A DNA stretch of 64,000 bases, taken from positions 1 through 64,000 of the forward strand of contig CATWQA010000001.1 in assembly GCA_958352815.1 (NCBI GenBank). The letters run 5' to 3'. The position numbers were made by a program, and so were the translations under genes. The notes below the pieces were generated by a model. The model was not told the DNA's origin and made no database searches. It saw nothing but the letters and a program-made list of their open reading frames with translations. This DNA comes from an uncultured Eubacteriales bacterium. GTDB lineage: Bacteria > Bacillota > Clostridia > Monoglobales > Monoglobaceae. Of this stretch, positions 26,387 through 35,394 are shown piece after piece (position 1 is the stretch's first letter; each line of letters starts with the position of its first letter).

Positions 26387-28684
26387 CTAATCAACATATC
26401 TCTCAAACTTCGCTCCCACAAATCTTGTCTTGGAGCCGTTTGCGATGTAGAAATAATATTCCTTTCCGCTCTCCACCGGAATTACACACATAACCTTTTT
26501 ATTCGCCTCATCAATTTCATTGGCGTATATATTCTCTGTTGCCGGGTCTGTTGCTCCTGCGGGAACCGCATAGAACACGGCAAGGGGTGGGTTTGCCTTA
26601 ACCGTTACGCCGTAAGCATACATAGTGAAAATTCCGTCTTCGGACGCTGTGTACTTCATGGCGCAGCCCGTTGCCACACCGTTTTCAGCGTCCCAGCCGC
26701 CGTTTGTATTCTTACAGGTTATTGCAAAGCTGTTGGTAAATCCGTCCGGATAAATCTTTGTGTCGGACATTGCTCTTTCAAGCTGCACCATACCGGTAAG
26801 ACCGGGCATAAACTCTGTGCCCGCAGCCTTGTTCTCGTCTCCCGATTTAGCCGTCCAGCTTGAAACCAATTCAACATTGGGCGTAGGAGTTACATCTGCG
26901 TCCGGTGTGGGAGTGGGCTCTGTTGACGGGTCATAGTCGGGAACGTCCGGATCATAGTCCACATTGCGAACATAGGAGCCGTCTGCAATAGCATTGGCAT
27001 ATTCCTCAACATAGAGGTAACCGCCGGGAGCGATTGTTGTGGAGTCGGCAGGGTCAAACTTATCAAGACCGTTTGCGTCCTCCCACTCGTTGGGAATACC
27101 GTCGTTATCGCTGTCCTTTGCCTTTGTTCCCGTAAGCTCCGGATAGCCGCCCACATCGCTTGGGGAGTCTATTAAGCCTTTTGCACCATAGGTTGAAGTA
27201 CTTGTTCTAACCTCGTTAATAACTCTTGTGTCTATGCTGTCGCGGACAACGCTTGCGCCAACACCGTTAAGTACAGACTCGTAGGCTTCCTCTGCCGTCT
27301 GAGTGGTTACGGGATAATCGTCACTATATCTAAAGTGAACCTCTTTTGCCTGGTCGGTCATGTTGCTGTCTGTCCAGATATAATAATTCTTCGCATTGCT
27401 GTCCTTATCAACGCCCTTGGTGTTATCCGCCGTCACGGATGAGTTTCCTCTGACGTAGTTACCGCTGACATACAGGTCTGTGCTCCAGGGAGACACAATA
27501 CCGTTACCCGATGAAGTGAGCTGGAAAATCCTGCTTCTCACGGTGCTCTTTGTAGCGGGACCGTACTTATAGTAGCAATTTACTATGTTTACGGGCGCTC
27601 CCTCCTGACCGCCGTAAGCCGAGTTGCCGCCCCAGTTATAGATAACGTTATTCCTCAAATCCGTAAGCTGGGTCTGGGCGCTCATATCATATTCTTCGCC
27701 CAACACATAACCCGACGCAATTCTCGGATTTCTGCTGTCGTGGTGAGCCAAAAGGTTATGGTGGAAGGTTGCGTTATATCCGCCCCAGATACCGCCGTAG
27801 CCATGACTCTCCTTGGCATGCACAGAATTTTTAAGACTCTCGGAAATTATGCACCACTGCATAGTAAAGTTTGTATTGTCATAGAAAGAAGCACATTCAT
27901 CAACAGACCAGCTGAAAGTACAGTGGTCGATAATAATATTATTACGGTTTCTGCCGCCGATAGTGTCCTCCTCCATTGTCATGGAGTCGCCCATTCTAAA
28001 TCTTAAATAGCGGAGGATAACGTTATTTCCTGAAATATCAGTGTTGCAGTTTTTAATGCAGATACCGTCTCCGGGGGCTGTCTGACCCAAAATCGTCAGG
28101 TTATCCGCCTTTATGGTCAAGGTATCGGTAAGCTCAATGTTTCCTGCAACGTCAAACACAACAACTCTGTTAGGCTGGGAAACTGCGTCTCTAAAGGTTC
28201 CCTTGCTGCCGTCGTCGGTCAGCTTGGTTACGTGGTAAACCTCCGGCTCCGCGCTGTCTCTTGCACCGGTCGTCCACATTCCGCCGCCCTCTGCGCCGGG
28301 GAACGCCGCCAGCTGAACCTGCTGCATGGAAATAGGCTGCAGCGAACCTGCCGCCCAAACGTAATACTTAACGTCTGTGTAATCCGCCTTATTAAAGGCC
28401 AGGTTTATATCCGTTTCGGTTTCCTGAGCGGGGGGTATGTTTTCAATTACCGCGTCCGCAACCATATTGCCCTCATAAGCTGCGGCAATAAACATAAGCT
28501 CGTTACTGCTGTTGTTCAGAATTTTTGCAGTGACAGCAGCTCCGTCAAGGACGGGAGCCTCAACATAGTACACTCCGCCGTCCGCTTCACCCTCCACAGC
28601 CGACACAGGCGCGATATATATTCCCGAAAGAACAACGCACAATGCAACCAGCCACGCCAGGGCGCTTAGCCTTTTTATCTTCAT
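26387..28684 (-). CDS. Secreted pectate lyase (PL1-like parallel beta-helix)
   Basis: The 765-residue protein has a signal peptide (1-29), an N-terminal beta domain (about 30-125) and a PL1-type beta-helix lyase domain (about 126-510) beginning AFPGAEGGGMWTTGAR. Helix features include VVVFDVAGNIEL, IIIDHCTFSWSVDE (calcium-site acids) and the catalytic-type arginine in HHDSRNPRIASG. A calcium-binding DSDNDGIPNEWED segment, a Pro/Thr/Asp linker (TEPTPTPDADVTPTP) and a C-terminal beta-sandwich (about 620-765), possibly carbohydrate-binding, follow. It would cleave polygalacturonate by beta-elimination outside the cell. No SLH anchor is present. Its promoter is TTGACT-N17-TACAAT. Confidence 0.87.
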   Translation of the reverse strand: MKIKRLSALAWLVALCVVLSGIYIAPVSAVEGEADGGVYYVEAPVLDGAAVTAKILNNSSNELMFIAAAYEGNMVADAVIENIPPAQETETDINLAFNKADYTDVKYYVWAAGSLQPISMQQVQLAAFPGAEGGGMWTTGARDSAEPEVYHVTKLTDDGSKGTFRDAVSQPNRVVVFDVAGNIELTDTLTIKADNLTILGQTAPGDGICIKNCNTDISGNNVILRYLRFRMGDSMTMEEDTIGGRNRNNIIIDHCTFSWSVDECASFYDNTNFTMQWCIISESLKNSVHAKESHGYGGIWGGYNATFHHNLLAHHDSRNPRIASGYVLGEEYDMSAQTQLTDLRNNVIYNWGGNSAYGGQEGAPVNIVNCYYKYGPATKSTVRSRIFQLTSSGNGIVSPWSTDLYVSGNYVRGNSSVTADNTKGVDKDSNAKNYYIWTDSNMTDQAKEVHFRYSDDYPVTTQTAEEAYESVLNGVGASVVRDSIDTRVINEVRTSTSTYGAKGLIDSPSDVGGYPELTGTKAKDSDNDGIPNEWEDANGLDKFDPADSTTIAPGGYLYVEEYANAIADGSYVRNVDYDPDVPDYDPSTEPTPTPDADVTPTPNVELVSSWTAKSGDENKAAGTEFMPGLTGMVQLERAMSDTKIYPDGFTNSFAITCKNTNGGWDAENGVATGCAMKYTASEDGIFTMYAYGVTVKANPPLAVFYAVPAGATDPATENIYANEIDEANKKVMCVIPVESGKEYYFYIANGSKTRFVGAKFERYVD

Positions 28685-28727
28685 TTCTGCTCCTCCTCTG
28701 TCTTTTTGTAGTTATCTTAACAGAGAC

Positions 28728-28756
28728 ATTGTACAACATTTTCAGCAATTAGTCAA
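28728..28756 (-). promoter_or_regulatory. Promoter of the pectate lyase gene
   Basis: Minus-strand TTGACT (28756-28751), 17-base spacer and TACAAT (28733-28728), about 44 bases upstream of the start codon; GAGGAGG precedes the ATG. Confidence 0.65.
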
Positions 28757-28829
28757 TCTCATAATAGTAATTTAGCAGTATGCAACAATAAATCCGTTAA
28801 TATTTTTGTATTATAACAATTTTTTGGTA

Positions 28830-29100
28830 ACAAAAAAGGGGCTTGCACCTTCGTCGCACTATGCCTGCGGAGCAGGCGCTTCTCCCCTTTGCAAACAACA
28901 ATTTATCCCACATAATTTATATCCTCTCATTGGTATGCATATCGCCCGCCCTGTTGCGTTTTTATCGGCAACAACTTAGGACTGTTATTGACATTACACA
29001 CTATTAACAAATCGGAATAGTGAGTGCCGTCCAACTTCAAAGAAGTTGGGTCACAGCCCTCCTCCCCAAACGCACAGGGCGGGCAAATGGTTTCAAAGGC
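28830..29100. repeat. Intergenic palindromic mosaic 9: C unit split by U93
   Basis: A C unit (28944-29084) is interrupted in its loop by a reversed U93. The same C unit is uninterrupted at 46141-46189 (49 bp); the filled copy is 141 bp. A short CACCTTCG/CGCTTCTCC-rich stretch precedes it. No gene lies here. Confidence 0.85.
28962..29055 (-). repeat. U93 nested unit, copy 4, inside a C unit
   Basis: Read on the minus strand it starts TGTGACCCAACTTC directly after GGC and ends GTTGCCGATAA. It has the same 8-bp CCAACTTC/GAAGTTGG hairpin and the conserved AATGTCAATAA centre. Confidence 0.85.
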
Positions 29101-29120
29101 AAAGCCGTCAAAATACAAAA

Positions 29121-29140
29121 GGGCGGCTGTTAAGCCGCCC
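29121..29140 (-). terminator. Terminator of the PFOR gene
   Basis: A perfect 8-bp GC stem GGGCGGCT/AGCCGCCC with a 4-base loop, followed on the minus strand by TTTTGTATTTTG, 11 bases after the stop. Confidence 0.88.
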
Positions 29141-29151
29141 CATATATTCAA

Positions 29152-32100
29152 TTACTCTGCGTAATTTTCCTTTGACTTTCTGAGGTATACATTGTATCTC
29201 TCGGTCAAGTCTTTCTCTGCCTTGTCGAACAAGCCCTGTGCCTCGTCCGGGAAAGCTCTCAGGAGCTGGAGGTATCTGTTCTCGCCCTTCATGAATTCCT
29301 GAATGCTTCCTGTGGGAGCCTTTGAATCCAATGTGAACGGGTTTGTACCCTCCGGTGCCTGAGGATTGTATCTCCAGAGGTGCCAGTAACCTGCTTCAAC
29401 AGCCTTCTTCTCCTCGGCGATTGAGTTACCCATGCCGCCCTTTGCCTTAATACCGTGGTTGATACACGGAGCGTAAGCAATAATCAGTGACGGACCCGGA
29501 TAAGCTTCTGCCTCCTTGATTGCTGTGAGAGCCTGCTGCATGTTTGCGCCGAGAGCAATCTGTGCAACGTATACGTAGCCGTAGGTTGTTGCGATCATAC
29601 CCAGATCCTTCTTCTTAACTCTCTTACCTGCTGCGGCAAACTTAGCGATTGCTGCTGTAGGTGTAGCCTTTGAAGCCTGACCGCCTGTGTTAGAGTAAAC
29701 CTCTGTATCTACAACGAACAGGTTAATATCCTCGTTAGATGCGATAACGTGGTCGAGACCGCCGTAACCGATATCGTAAGCCCATCCGTCGCCGCCGAAT
29801 ACCCACTGTGAACGCTTAACCAGGAAGTCTGTTCTTTCAGCAATTTCCTTAACTGCGGGGTTAGACATATCGGCGTCCTTAATGAGAGCCTCAATCTTAT
29901 CAGCAGCAGCCTTTGAAGCTTCTGCGTTGTCCTTGCCTGCAATCCACTCGTCAAAAGCGGCAGCCAAGTCGCTTGAAACAGCGTCCTTAGCCTCGTTCAT
30001 GCGGCTAACCAGAGTTTCTCTGATCTTCTTGTTTGCCGCAACCATACCGAGACCGAACTCTGCGTTATCCTCGAACAGTGAGTTAGCCCATGCGGGACCT
30101 CTGCCGTTTTCATCCTTGCAGTAAGGCATTGAAGGTGCGGAACCGCCCCAGATTGAAGTACAGCCTGTTGCGTTTGCAACCATCATTCTGTCACCGAACA
30201 GCTGAGTGATAAGCTTAATATAAGGTGTCTCACCGCAGCCTGCGCATGCGCCTGAGAACTCAAGGTAAGGCATTGCGAACTGAGAGTTCTTAATGCTCTT
30301 CTTCTTGTCAACCAAGTCTGCCTTATTGGGAACAGACATAGCATACTCCCAGTTGGGCTCTTCTGCCGGAGCAACATCATCGATAGGCTTCATAACCAGA
30401 GCCTTCTCCTTTGAGGGACATACGTTCGCACAAACGCCGCAGCCCAGACAGTCAAGAGGAGCAACCTGAATTCTAAACTGGAGACCCTTAAGCTCGGGAC
30501 CCATAGCGGGTTTAGCCGCAAAGCCCTCGGGAGCATTCTGAGCTTCCTCATCTGTCAACAAGACAGGACGGATAGCAGCGTGAGGACAAACAGCCGAACA
30601 CTGGTTACACTGGATACAGTTCTCAATCTTCCACTCGGGAACCATAACGGCAACGCCGCGCTTCTCGTAGCGTGATGTACCTGTCTCAAAGGTACCGTCC
30701 TCTCTGTCAAGGAAAGTGCTTACGGGGAGCTTGTTACCGCGCTGTGCGTTTACAGGCTCAACTATCTTTGTGATGAACTCGGGCTTGCCGCTGTCGCAAA
30801 CTTCCTCGTCAACTGCGTCTGCCCATGCAGCGGGAACGTCAACCTTGTGCAGCGCGTCAATAGCGCCGTCAACAGCGTCACAGTTCATCTTAACGATTTC
30901 GTCACCCTTCTTGCCGTAGGTCTTCTTTATAGCGTCCTTGATGTAGCCAACCGCCTCATCAAAGGGAATAACGTCTGCCAGCTTGAAGAATGCGCTCTGT
31001 GTTACCATGTTAATTCTTGTGGGGCCGAGGCCAACCTTAACGGCAACATCAACAGCGTTGATTGTATAGAACTCAATGTCATTCTGAGCAATATATCTCT
31101 TTACGTTTGCAGGGAGGTTCTTGTCCAGCTCCTCGTCTGACCATACGCAGTTGAGCAGGAACTTTCCGCCCTTCTTCAGACCCTCGAGAATGTCGTACTG
31201 GTGAACATAAGCCGGCTTGTGACATGCGATATAGTCAGCCTCGTCCAGGAGATATGTAGACTTAATGGGAGTCTTACCAAATCTCAAGTGAGACATTGTA
31301 ACACCGCCGGACTTCTTTGAGTCATAGTCAAAGTAAGCCTGAGCGTACAGGTCTGTGTTATCACCGATAATCTTAATAGCGTCCTTATTAGCGCCGACGG
31401 TACCGTCACTTCCGAAGCCCCAGAACTTACAACGGGTTGTTCCCTCGGGAGCGCAGTTTACAGTCTCGCCCAGAGGCAGTGAAAGATTTGTAACATCGTC
31501 CACAATACCGATTGTGAAGTTTGACTTGGGCTCGTCTGCCTTAAGGTTGTCAAATACAGCAACGATCTGTGTGGGAGTTGTGTCCTTTGAACCCAGACCG
31601 AAACGTCCGCCCACAATCTTGGGAGCGTTTGCGCAGTCCTTATAAACATTGCAGATGTCCAGGAACAGAGGCTCGCCCAGTGAACCGGGTTCCTTTGTTC
31701 TGTCAAGAACAGCAATCTTCTCAACAGTCTCGGGCATTACGTTAAAGAAGTACTTGGGTGAGAACGGTCTGTAAAGGTGAACCTCAAGAACACCAACCTT
31801 TTCGCCCTTAGCGTTCAGGTAATCAACCGTCTCCTCAGCAGCCTCACAGACACTGCCCATAGCAACGATAACTCTTGTTGCCTCAGGATCTCCGTAGTAA
31901 TTAAAGGGCTTGTAATCTCTGCCTGTAATCTTGGAGATCTCGATCATGTAGTCATTAACGATATCAGGGATAGCGTCATAGAACTTGTTTGAAGCCTCTC
32001 TGCCCTGGAAGTAAATATCGCCATTCTGAGCCGTACCGCGGAGAACAGGATGCTCGGGGTTAAGAGCGTTATCCTTAAACGCCTTGAGAGCGTCCCAATC

Positions 32101-32682
32101 AATCAGCTTTTTAAGGTCTTCGTAGTCCATAACCTCAATCTTCTGAATTTCGTGAGATGTTCTGAAACCGTCAAAATAGTGCAGGAAAGGAACTCTGCCC
32201 TTTATTGCTGCCAGATGAGCAACGCCGCCCAGATCCATAACCTCCTGAACGCTGTTTGAAGCCAGCATAGCGAAGCCTGTCTGACGGCAAGCCATAACAT
32301 CCTGATGGTCACCGAAGATATTCAGCGCGTGAGCCGCAAGAGCTCTTGCACTAACGTGGAAAACTGTCGGTAAAAGTTCACCGGCAATCTTGTACATGTT
32401 GGGGATCATGAGAAGAAGACCCTGCGAAGCGGTAAATGTTGTGGTAAGAGCGCCTGCCTGGAGCGAACCGTGAACCGCACCTGCAGCGCCTGCCTCAGAC
32501 TGCATCTCCAGCATTTCAACTGTTTCGCCGAAAATGTTTTTCTGACCCTTGGCGCTCCATTCATCAACGTACTCAGCCATAGGCGAGGACGGAGTGATGG
32601 GGTAGATAGCTGCAACTTCCGTAAACGCGTAAGCCACGTGAGCGGCAGCGCAGTTACCGTCCATTGTCTTAAATTTTGCCAT
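29152..32682 (-). CDS. nifJ: Pyruvate:ferredoxin (flavodoxin) oxidoreductase
   Basis: This single-chain 1176-residue enzyme oxidises pyruvate to acetyl-CoA and CO2, reducing ferredoxin, and is central to anaerobic energy metabolism. The order is: N-terminal pyrimidine-type TPP domain (AAHVAYAFTEVAAIYPITPSS), CoA and gamma domains, two 4Fe-4S clusters (CIQCNQCSAVCP and CLGCGVCANVCP at about 690-760), then the C-terminal TPP domain with CAGCGETPY and GDGWAYDIGYGG. AAGGAGG precedes ATG 32682. It is monocistronic, with promoter TTGAAA-N17-TATACT and a 5'-leader hairpin. Confidence 0.96.
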   Translation of the reverse strand: MAKFKTMDGNCAAAHVAYAFTEVAAIYPITPSSPMAEYVDEWSAKGQKNIFGETVEMLEMQSEAGAAGAVHGSLQAGALTTTFTASQGLLLMIPNMYKIAGELLPTVFHVSARALAAHALNIFGDHQDVMACRQTGFAMLASNSVQEVMDLGGVAHLAAIKGRVPFLHYFDGFRTSHEIQKIEVMDYEDLKKLIDWDALKAFKDNALNPEHPVLRGTAQNGDIYFQGREASNKFYDAIPDIVNDYMIEISKITGRDYKPFNYYGDPEATRVIVAMGSVCEAAEETVDYLNAKGEKVGVLEVHLYRPFSPKYFFNVMPETVEKIAVLDRTKEPGSLGEPLFLDICNVYKDCANAPKIVGGRFGLGSKDTTPTQIVAVFDNLKADEPKSNFTIGIVDDVTNLSLPLGETVNCAPEGTTRCKFWGFGSDGTVGANKDAIKIIGDNTDLYAQAYFDYDSKKSGGVTMSHLRFGKTPIKSTYLLDEADYIACHKPAYVHQYDILEGLKKGGKFLLNCVWSDEELDKNLPANVKRYIAQNDIEFYTINAVDVAVKVGLGPTRINMVTQSAFFKLADVIPFDEAVGYIKDAIKKTYGKKGDEIVKMNCDAVDGAIDALHKVDVPAAWADAVDEEVCDSGKPEFITKIVEPVNAQRGNKLPVSTFLDREDGTFETGTSRYEKRGVAVMVPEWKIENCIQCNQCSAVCPHAAIRPVLLTDEEAQNAPEGFAAKPAMGPELKGLQFRIQVAPLDCLGCGVCANVCPSKEKALVMKPIDDVAPAEEPNWEYAMSVPNKADLVDKKKSIKNSQFAMPYLEFSGACAGCGETPYIKLITQLFGDRMMVANATGCTSIWGGSAPSMPYCKDENGRGPAWANSLFEDNAEFGLGMVAANKKIRETLVSRMNEAKDAVSSDLAAAFDEWIAGKDNAEASKAAADKIEALIKDADMSNPAVKEIAERTDFLVKRSQWVFGGDGWAYDIGYGGLDHVIASNEDINLFVVDTEVYSNTGGQASKATPTAAIAKFAAAGKRVKKKDLGMIATTYGYVYVAQIALGANMQQALTAIKEAEAYPGPSLIIAYAPCINHGIKAKGGMGNSIAEEKKAVEAGYWHLWRYNPQAPEGTNPFTLDSKAPTGSIQEFMKGENRYLQLLRAFPDEAQGLFDKAEKDLTERYNVYLRKSKENYAE

Positions 32683-32743
32683 TTTTTAAAATCCTCCTTG
32701 GATATAAATAAAAAATTAATTTTTTTCAAACTTTGCGGATTTC

Positions 32744-32767
32744 ACGGAGAAAACCGAATTTCTCCGT
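32744..32767 (-). other. Hairpin at the 5' end of the PFOR leader
   Basis: A 9-bp perfect stem ACGGAGAAA/TTTCTCCGT with a small loop lies within the first bases of the predicted transcript (start near 32771). It may protect the mRNA 5' end; there is no U-run, so it is unlikely to terminate. Confidence 0.5.
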
Positions 32768-32777
32768 CTCCTACTAA

Positions 32778-32806
32778 AGTATATCATACTATTTCAGGAA
32801 TTTCAA
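32778..32806 (-). promoter_or_regulatory. Promoter of the PFOR gene
   Basis: Minus-strand TTGAAA (32806-32801) and TATACT (32783-32778) with a 17-base spacer; the leader is about 90 bases. Confidence 0.7.
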
Positions 32807-33084
32807 ATGTTTTTGAAGAAAAAATATAAAAATTTTTAATTTTTTTTAATAAAGCTGAAACAATACTGAATTTACGGGCTTTTCTAAACAACACCGCATA
32901 AAAATACCGGCAATAATACCAATTTTTATGCAGTAATTTTGTCATAGTCCCGCATAAATATTAACAAGACCTAAATACTATTTACTGTATTGACAATATA
33001 TGTTATAATTTAAGCATCTTTGAAAAAGATACTAACAAATGTATTCCTAATATAACGTAATAGCTAAACCTTTATATTTAAACT

Positions 33085-33340
33085 TATCTATTTTGATAAA
33101 GGCTTTGCCCTTGAAACCAATGCCGAGCCCATATTCCGCCACACCAAGCCGCGGCGGCAATGTCGCCAAAGCCTTTATCAAAATGCACCACAGGCGTAGG
33201 GCTCCCGAAAAACCGATAGGTTTTTTGGGATTGAGGAGCATATGCCTGTAAAAGCGCGGACTTGCCGAACAGACAAGGCGAGCGACAAAAACATAATGCG
33301 ACGAGGGGCTACGCCCCAAACCCCAATATAAGCAATATTG
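33085..33340. repeat. Intergenic palindromic mosaic 10: empty S unit, F unit, half Q unit
   Basis: A complete, uninterrupted S unit occupies 33090-33184, with inverted ends TTTTGATAAAGGCTTTG/CAAAGCCTTTATCAAAA. An F unit with the paired variant CCGAAAAACC/GGTTTTTTGG (33207-33232) and its tail follows, then a GGGGCTACGCCCC half of a Q unit (33303-33325). The S unit is the empty reference for the two filled 187-bp copies. The 270 bases before it (32815-33080) are AT-rich with nothing recognisable. Confidence 0.87.
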
Positions 33341-33458
33341 AATATTTGAACGCAATTCACAATGCCGATTTAAGAAACGCCTTATTGGCAAATTTAAATA
33401 GTGTATAGAATTAAATTACTTATCTGCGCCGGTGTAAAACGGCGGAACGGAGATTTTT

Positions 33459-34586
33459 ATGAGAATTATAAAAGAACTTTCTAAATACTTAGGCCCATTT
33501 ATATTCGCGGTTGCTCTCATCGCGGTTTATAAGACCTTCGACAACTTCGGAAATATTATGGCTCTTATAAAACATATTATAGCGCTGCTCAATCCCTTCA
33601 TCATCGGATTTGTTATCGCGTACATTTTTATAACGCCATGCAACGCCATCGAGAACTTTCTCGGCAGGCGGAAAACTGCCTTTCTGAATAACCACCGCCG
33701 CGCCATAGCCGTTTCCGCAATATATATTGTGTTTGCGGGATTAATCGTTTTGGCGATTGTGGCAATCGTACCCGCGTTGGTTTCCAATCTGATTGAGTTT
33801 GCCAACAATATGCCTGCTCTTATGGCCGACTTTGCCAACTGGTTTAACGGGCTTAACCTTGGGGTCACCTTTGACGACGATACAATAAGACAGCTTCTCA
33901 ATAACGAGATTTTCTCGATTGAGAGAATTATGACCTATCTTAACTTTGACAACGTGAACAAGTACGCCCGCGGCGTTATCAGCGCGGGCTCGGGGCTGTT
34001 CAACATCTTTATGGGAATAGTTATTTCCATATATATACTTATTGACAGGGCTTCTCTCAGGAACACTGCCGAAGTCCTGTTTGAAATGACCGTAAAAGAG
34101 AAAAGCCGCGTTGTTATCACCAAATATCTGAGCCGCATAAATGAATTTGCCCATAAATACATTTACTGTATGCTGGTTGACGCCATAATAATCTTTGTAG
34201 CTTCATTTATAATACTCTCGGTAGAGGGTGTGACCTACGCCCCGTTATTCGCAATGATGCTGGGACTGTTTAACCTTATCCCCTACTTCGGCGCCATTAC
34301 CGCCACGGTTTTAACCTCCCTGATAACAATGTTCACAGGGTCAATCACCCAAGCGGTTGTTGCCTTAATTTCCATGATTGTCCTGCAGCAGCTTGACGCT
34401 AACTTTATACAGCCCAGGCTTCTTTCCGGCTCTCTTAAAATCAAGCCTTTTTGGGTTATCTTCGGAATACTTTTGGGCGGAGGACTGTTTGGTATTGTGG
34501 GCATATTCCTGGCCGTCCCCATTACGGCCCTGTGCAGAAGTATAATTATTGACATAGCTAAAAGCAAGACGACCCCCACCTCTTAA
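33459..34586 (+). CDS. AI-2E family permease (PerM/YtvI-like)
   Basis: The 375-residue membrane protein has about eight predicted transmembrane segments, with a soluble region between segments 2 or 3 and the C-terminal bundle (about 115-200). Family-typical segments GLFNLIPYFGAITATVL and QQLDANFIQPRLLSGSLKIKP are present. Members of this family are implicated in export of small molecules or ions (some are Na+/H+ antiporters); the substrate here is unknown. ACGGAG precedes ATG 33459. It stands alone, flanked by repeat mosaics on both sides. Confidence 0.87.
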   Translation: MRIIKELSKYLGPFIFAVALIAVYKTFDNFGNIMALIKHIIALLNPFIIGFVIAYIFITPCNAIENFLGRRKTAFLNNHRRAIAVSAIYIVFAGLIVLAIVAIVPALVSNLIEFANNMPALMADFANWFNGLNLGVTFDDDTIRQLLNNEIFSIERIMTYLNFDNVNKYARGVISAGSGLFNIFMGIVISIYILIDRASLRNTAEVLFEMTVKEKSRVVITKYLSRINEFAHKYIYCMLVDAIIIFVASFIILSVEGVTYAPLFAMMLGLFNLIPYFGAITATVLTSLITMFTGSITQAVVALISMIVLQQLDANFIQPRLLSGSLKIKPFWVIFGILLGGGLFGIVGIFLAVPITALCRSIIIDIAKSKTTPTS

Positions 34587-34589
34587 GGA

Positions 34590-35095
34590 GCGGGTTCCCG
34601 GACGCCCGCTGATATGCCAAAATAATCCGGGTTGCGATACATAATTCCCAATTATTTCGTATGGGCACGTAATAACTAAAACTTTACTTTTATACTGTAC
34701 CTATGTACTTTTGATTAAATTGAATACTTTGGCAAAACGCCCGCCCCGTTGCGCTTGCCCGACCTCCCCAAGCGCCGGGGCGGGCAGGGCTCCCGAAAAG
34801 TCGTAAGACTTTTTGGGAAAAGGAGGAACGACGCAGCGGGTGACTGATTTTTGTGCAAACAAAAATCGGAGCAGAGCGGAGTCCGTTCCGGTAGAGGGCT
34901 CCCGAAAAATCGAAGATTTTTTGGGAAAAGGAGCATATGCCCGTAAGAGTGAAGCCTTGCCGAACAGGCGGGCAGGGCTCCCGAAAAGTCGTAAGACTTT
35001 TTGGGAAAAGGAGGAACGACACAGCGGGCGACTGATTTTTGTGCAAACAAAAATCGGAGCAGAGCGGAGTCCGTTCCGACGCCGTAGGTCAATTG
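34590..35095. repeat. Intergenic palindromic mosaic 11 (G, C, three F units; tandem duplication)
   Basis: A short G-like hairpin (34592-34607) and an AAAACTTTACTTTT end (34678-34691) precede a C unit (34737-34785) and three F units. Segment 34782-34890 is repeated at 34970-35078 with two differences, so a 188-bp tandem duplication has occurred. Each copy ends with a GATTTTTGT/ACAAAAATC hairpin. No gene is supported. Confidence 0.87.
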
Positions 35096-35104
35096 CACCA
35101 TAAA

Positions 35105-35133
35105 TATTATTAGGTCACTGTGACATAATAATA
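35105..35133 (+). promoter_or_regulatory. Long palindrome upstream of the XRE regulator (probable operator)
   Basis: Arms TATTATTAGGTCAC (35105-35118) and GTGACATAATAATA (35120-35133) pair at 13 of 14 positions around a single T. It lies 15 bases upstream of the regulator start, so autoregulation through this site is likely. Confidence 0.6.
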
Positions 35134-35147
35134 TTGAGGTGAGCTTT

Positions 35148-35366
35148 ATGTCTAGATTAAAGAAATTGCGCAACGAGAGAGGCTATACCCAAATTAAAAT
35201 GCAGATGCTCACAGGCATTGACCAGAGCGACTACTCAAAGATAGAAAACGGCAAGCGTTACTATACCTTTGAGCAGTGCAAGCGCATCGCTCTTGCCCTT
35301 GACACCAGCATGGATTATCTCGCCGGGCTCACCGACCAAAAGGAGCCTTATCCCCGCAAGGGATAG
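35148..35366 (+). CDS. Small XRE/Cro-type DNA-binding regulator
   Basis: The 72-residue protein is essentially one helix-turn-helix domain (RLKKLRNERGYTQIKMQMLTGIDQ..YSKIENGKRYYTFEQ), with LDTSMDYLAG typical of phage-repressor-like regulators, and no ligand domain. ATG 35148 follows GAGGTG; an in-frame GTG 9 bases upstream lies in that site. The comEC-like gene begins 28 bases downstream, so the two may share a message. What it regulates is unknown; the palindrome upstream is the best candidate. Confidence 0.82.
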   Translation: MSRLKKLRNERGYTQIKMQMLTGIDQSDYSKIENGKRYYTFEQCKRIALALDTSMDYLAGLTDQKEPYPRKG

Positions 35367-35394
35367 GCCGCTTCAAAACGAGGGACTTACGAAA

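Noticed and set aside
32990..33012. TTTACT-N17-TATAAT on the plus strand as a promoter
   Set aside because: The next plus-strand gene starts about 450 bases away beyond a repeat mosaic; the match may be chance in AT-rich DNA.
34690..35173. Overlapping open frames of 90-150 codons on both strands
   Set aside because: They are made of the duplicated C and F repeats and read the palindromes in several frames; not credible genes.
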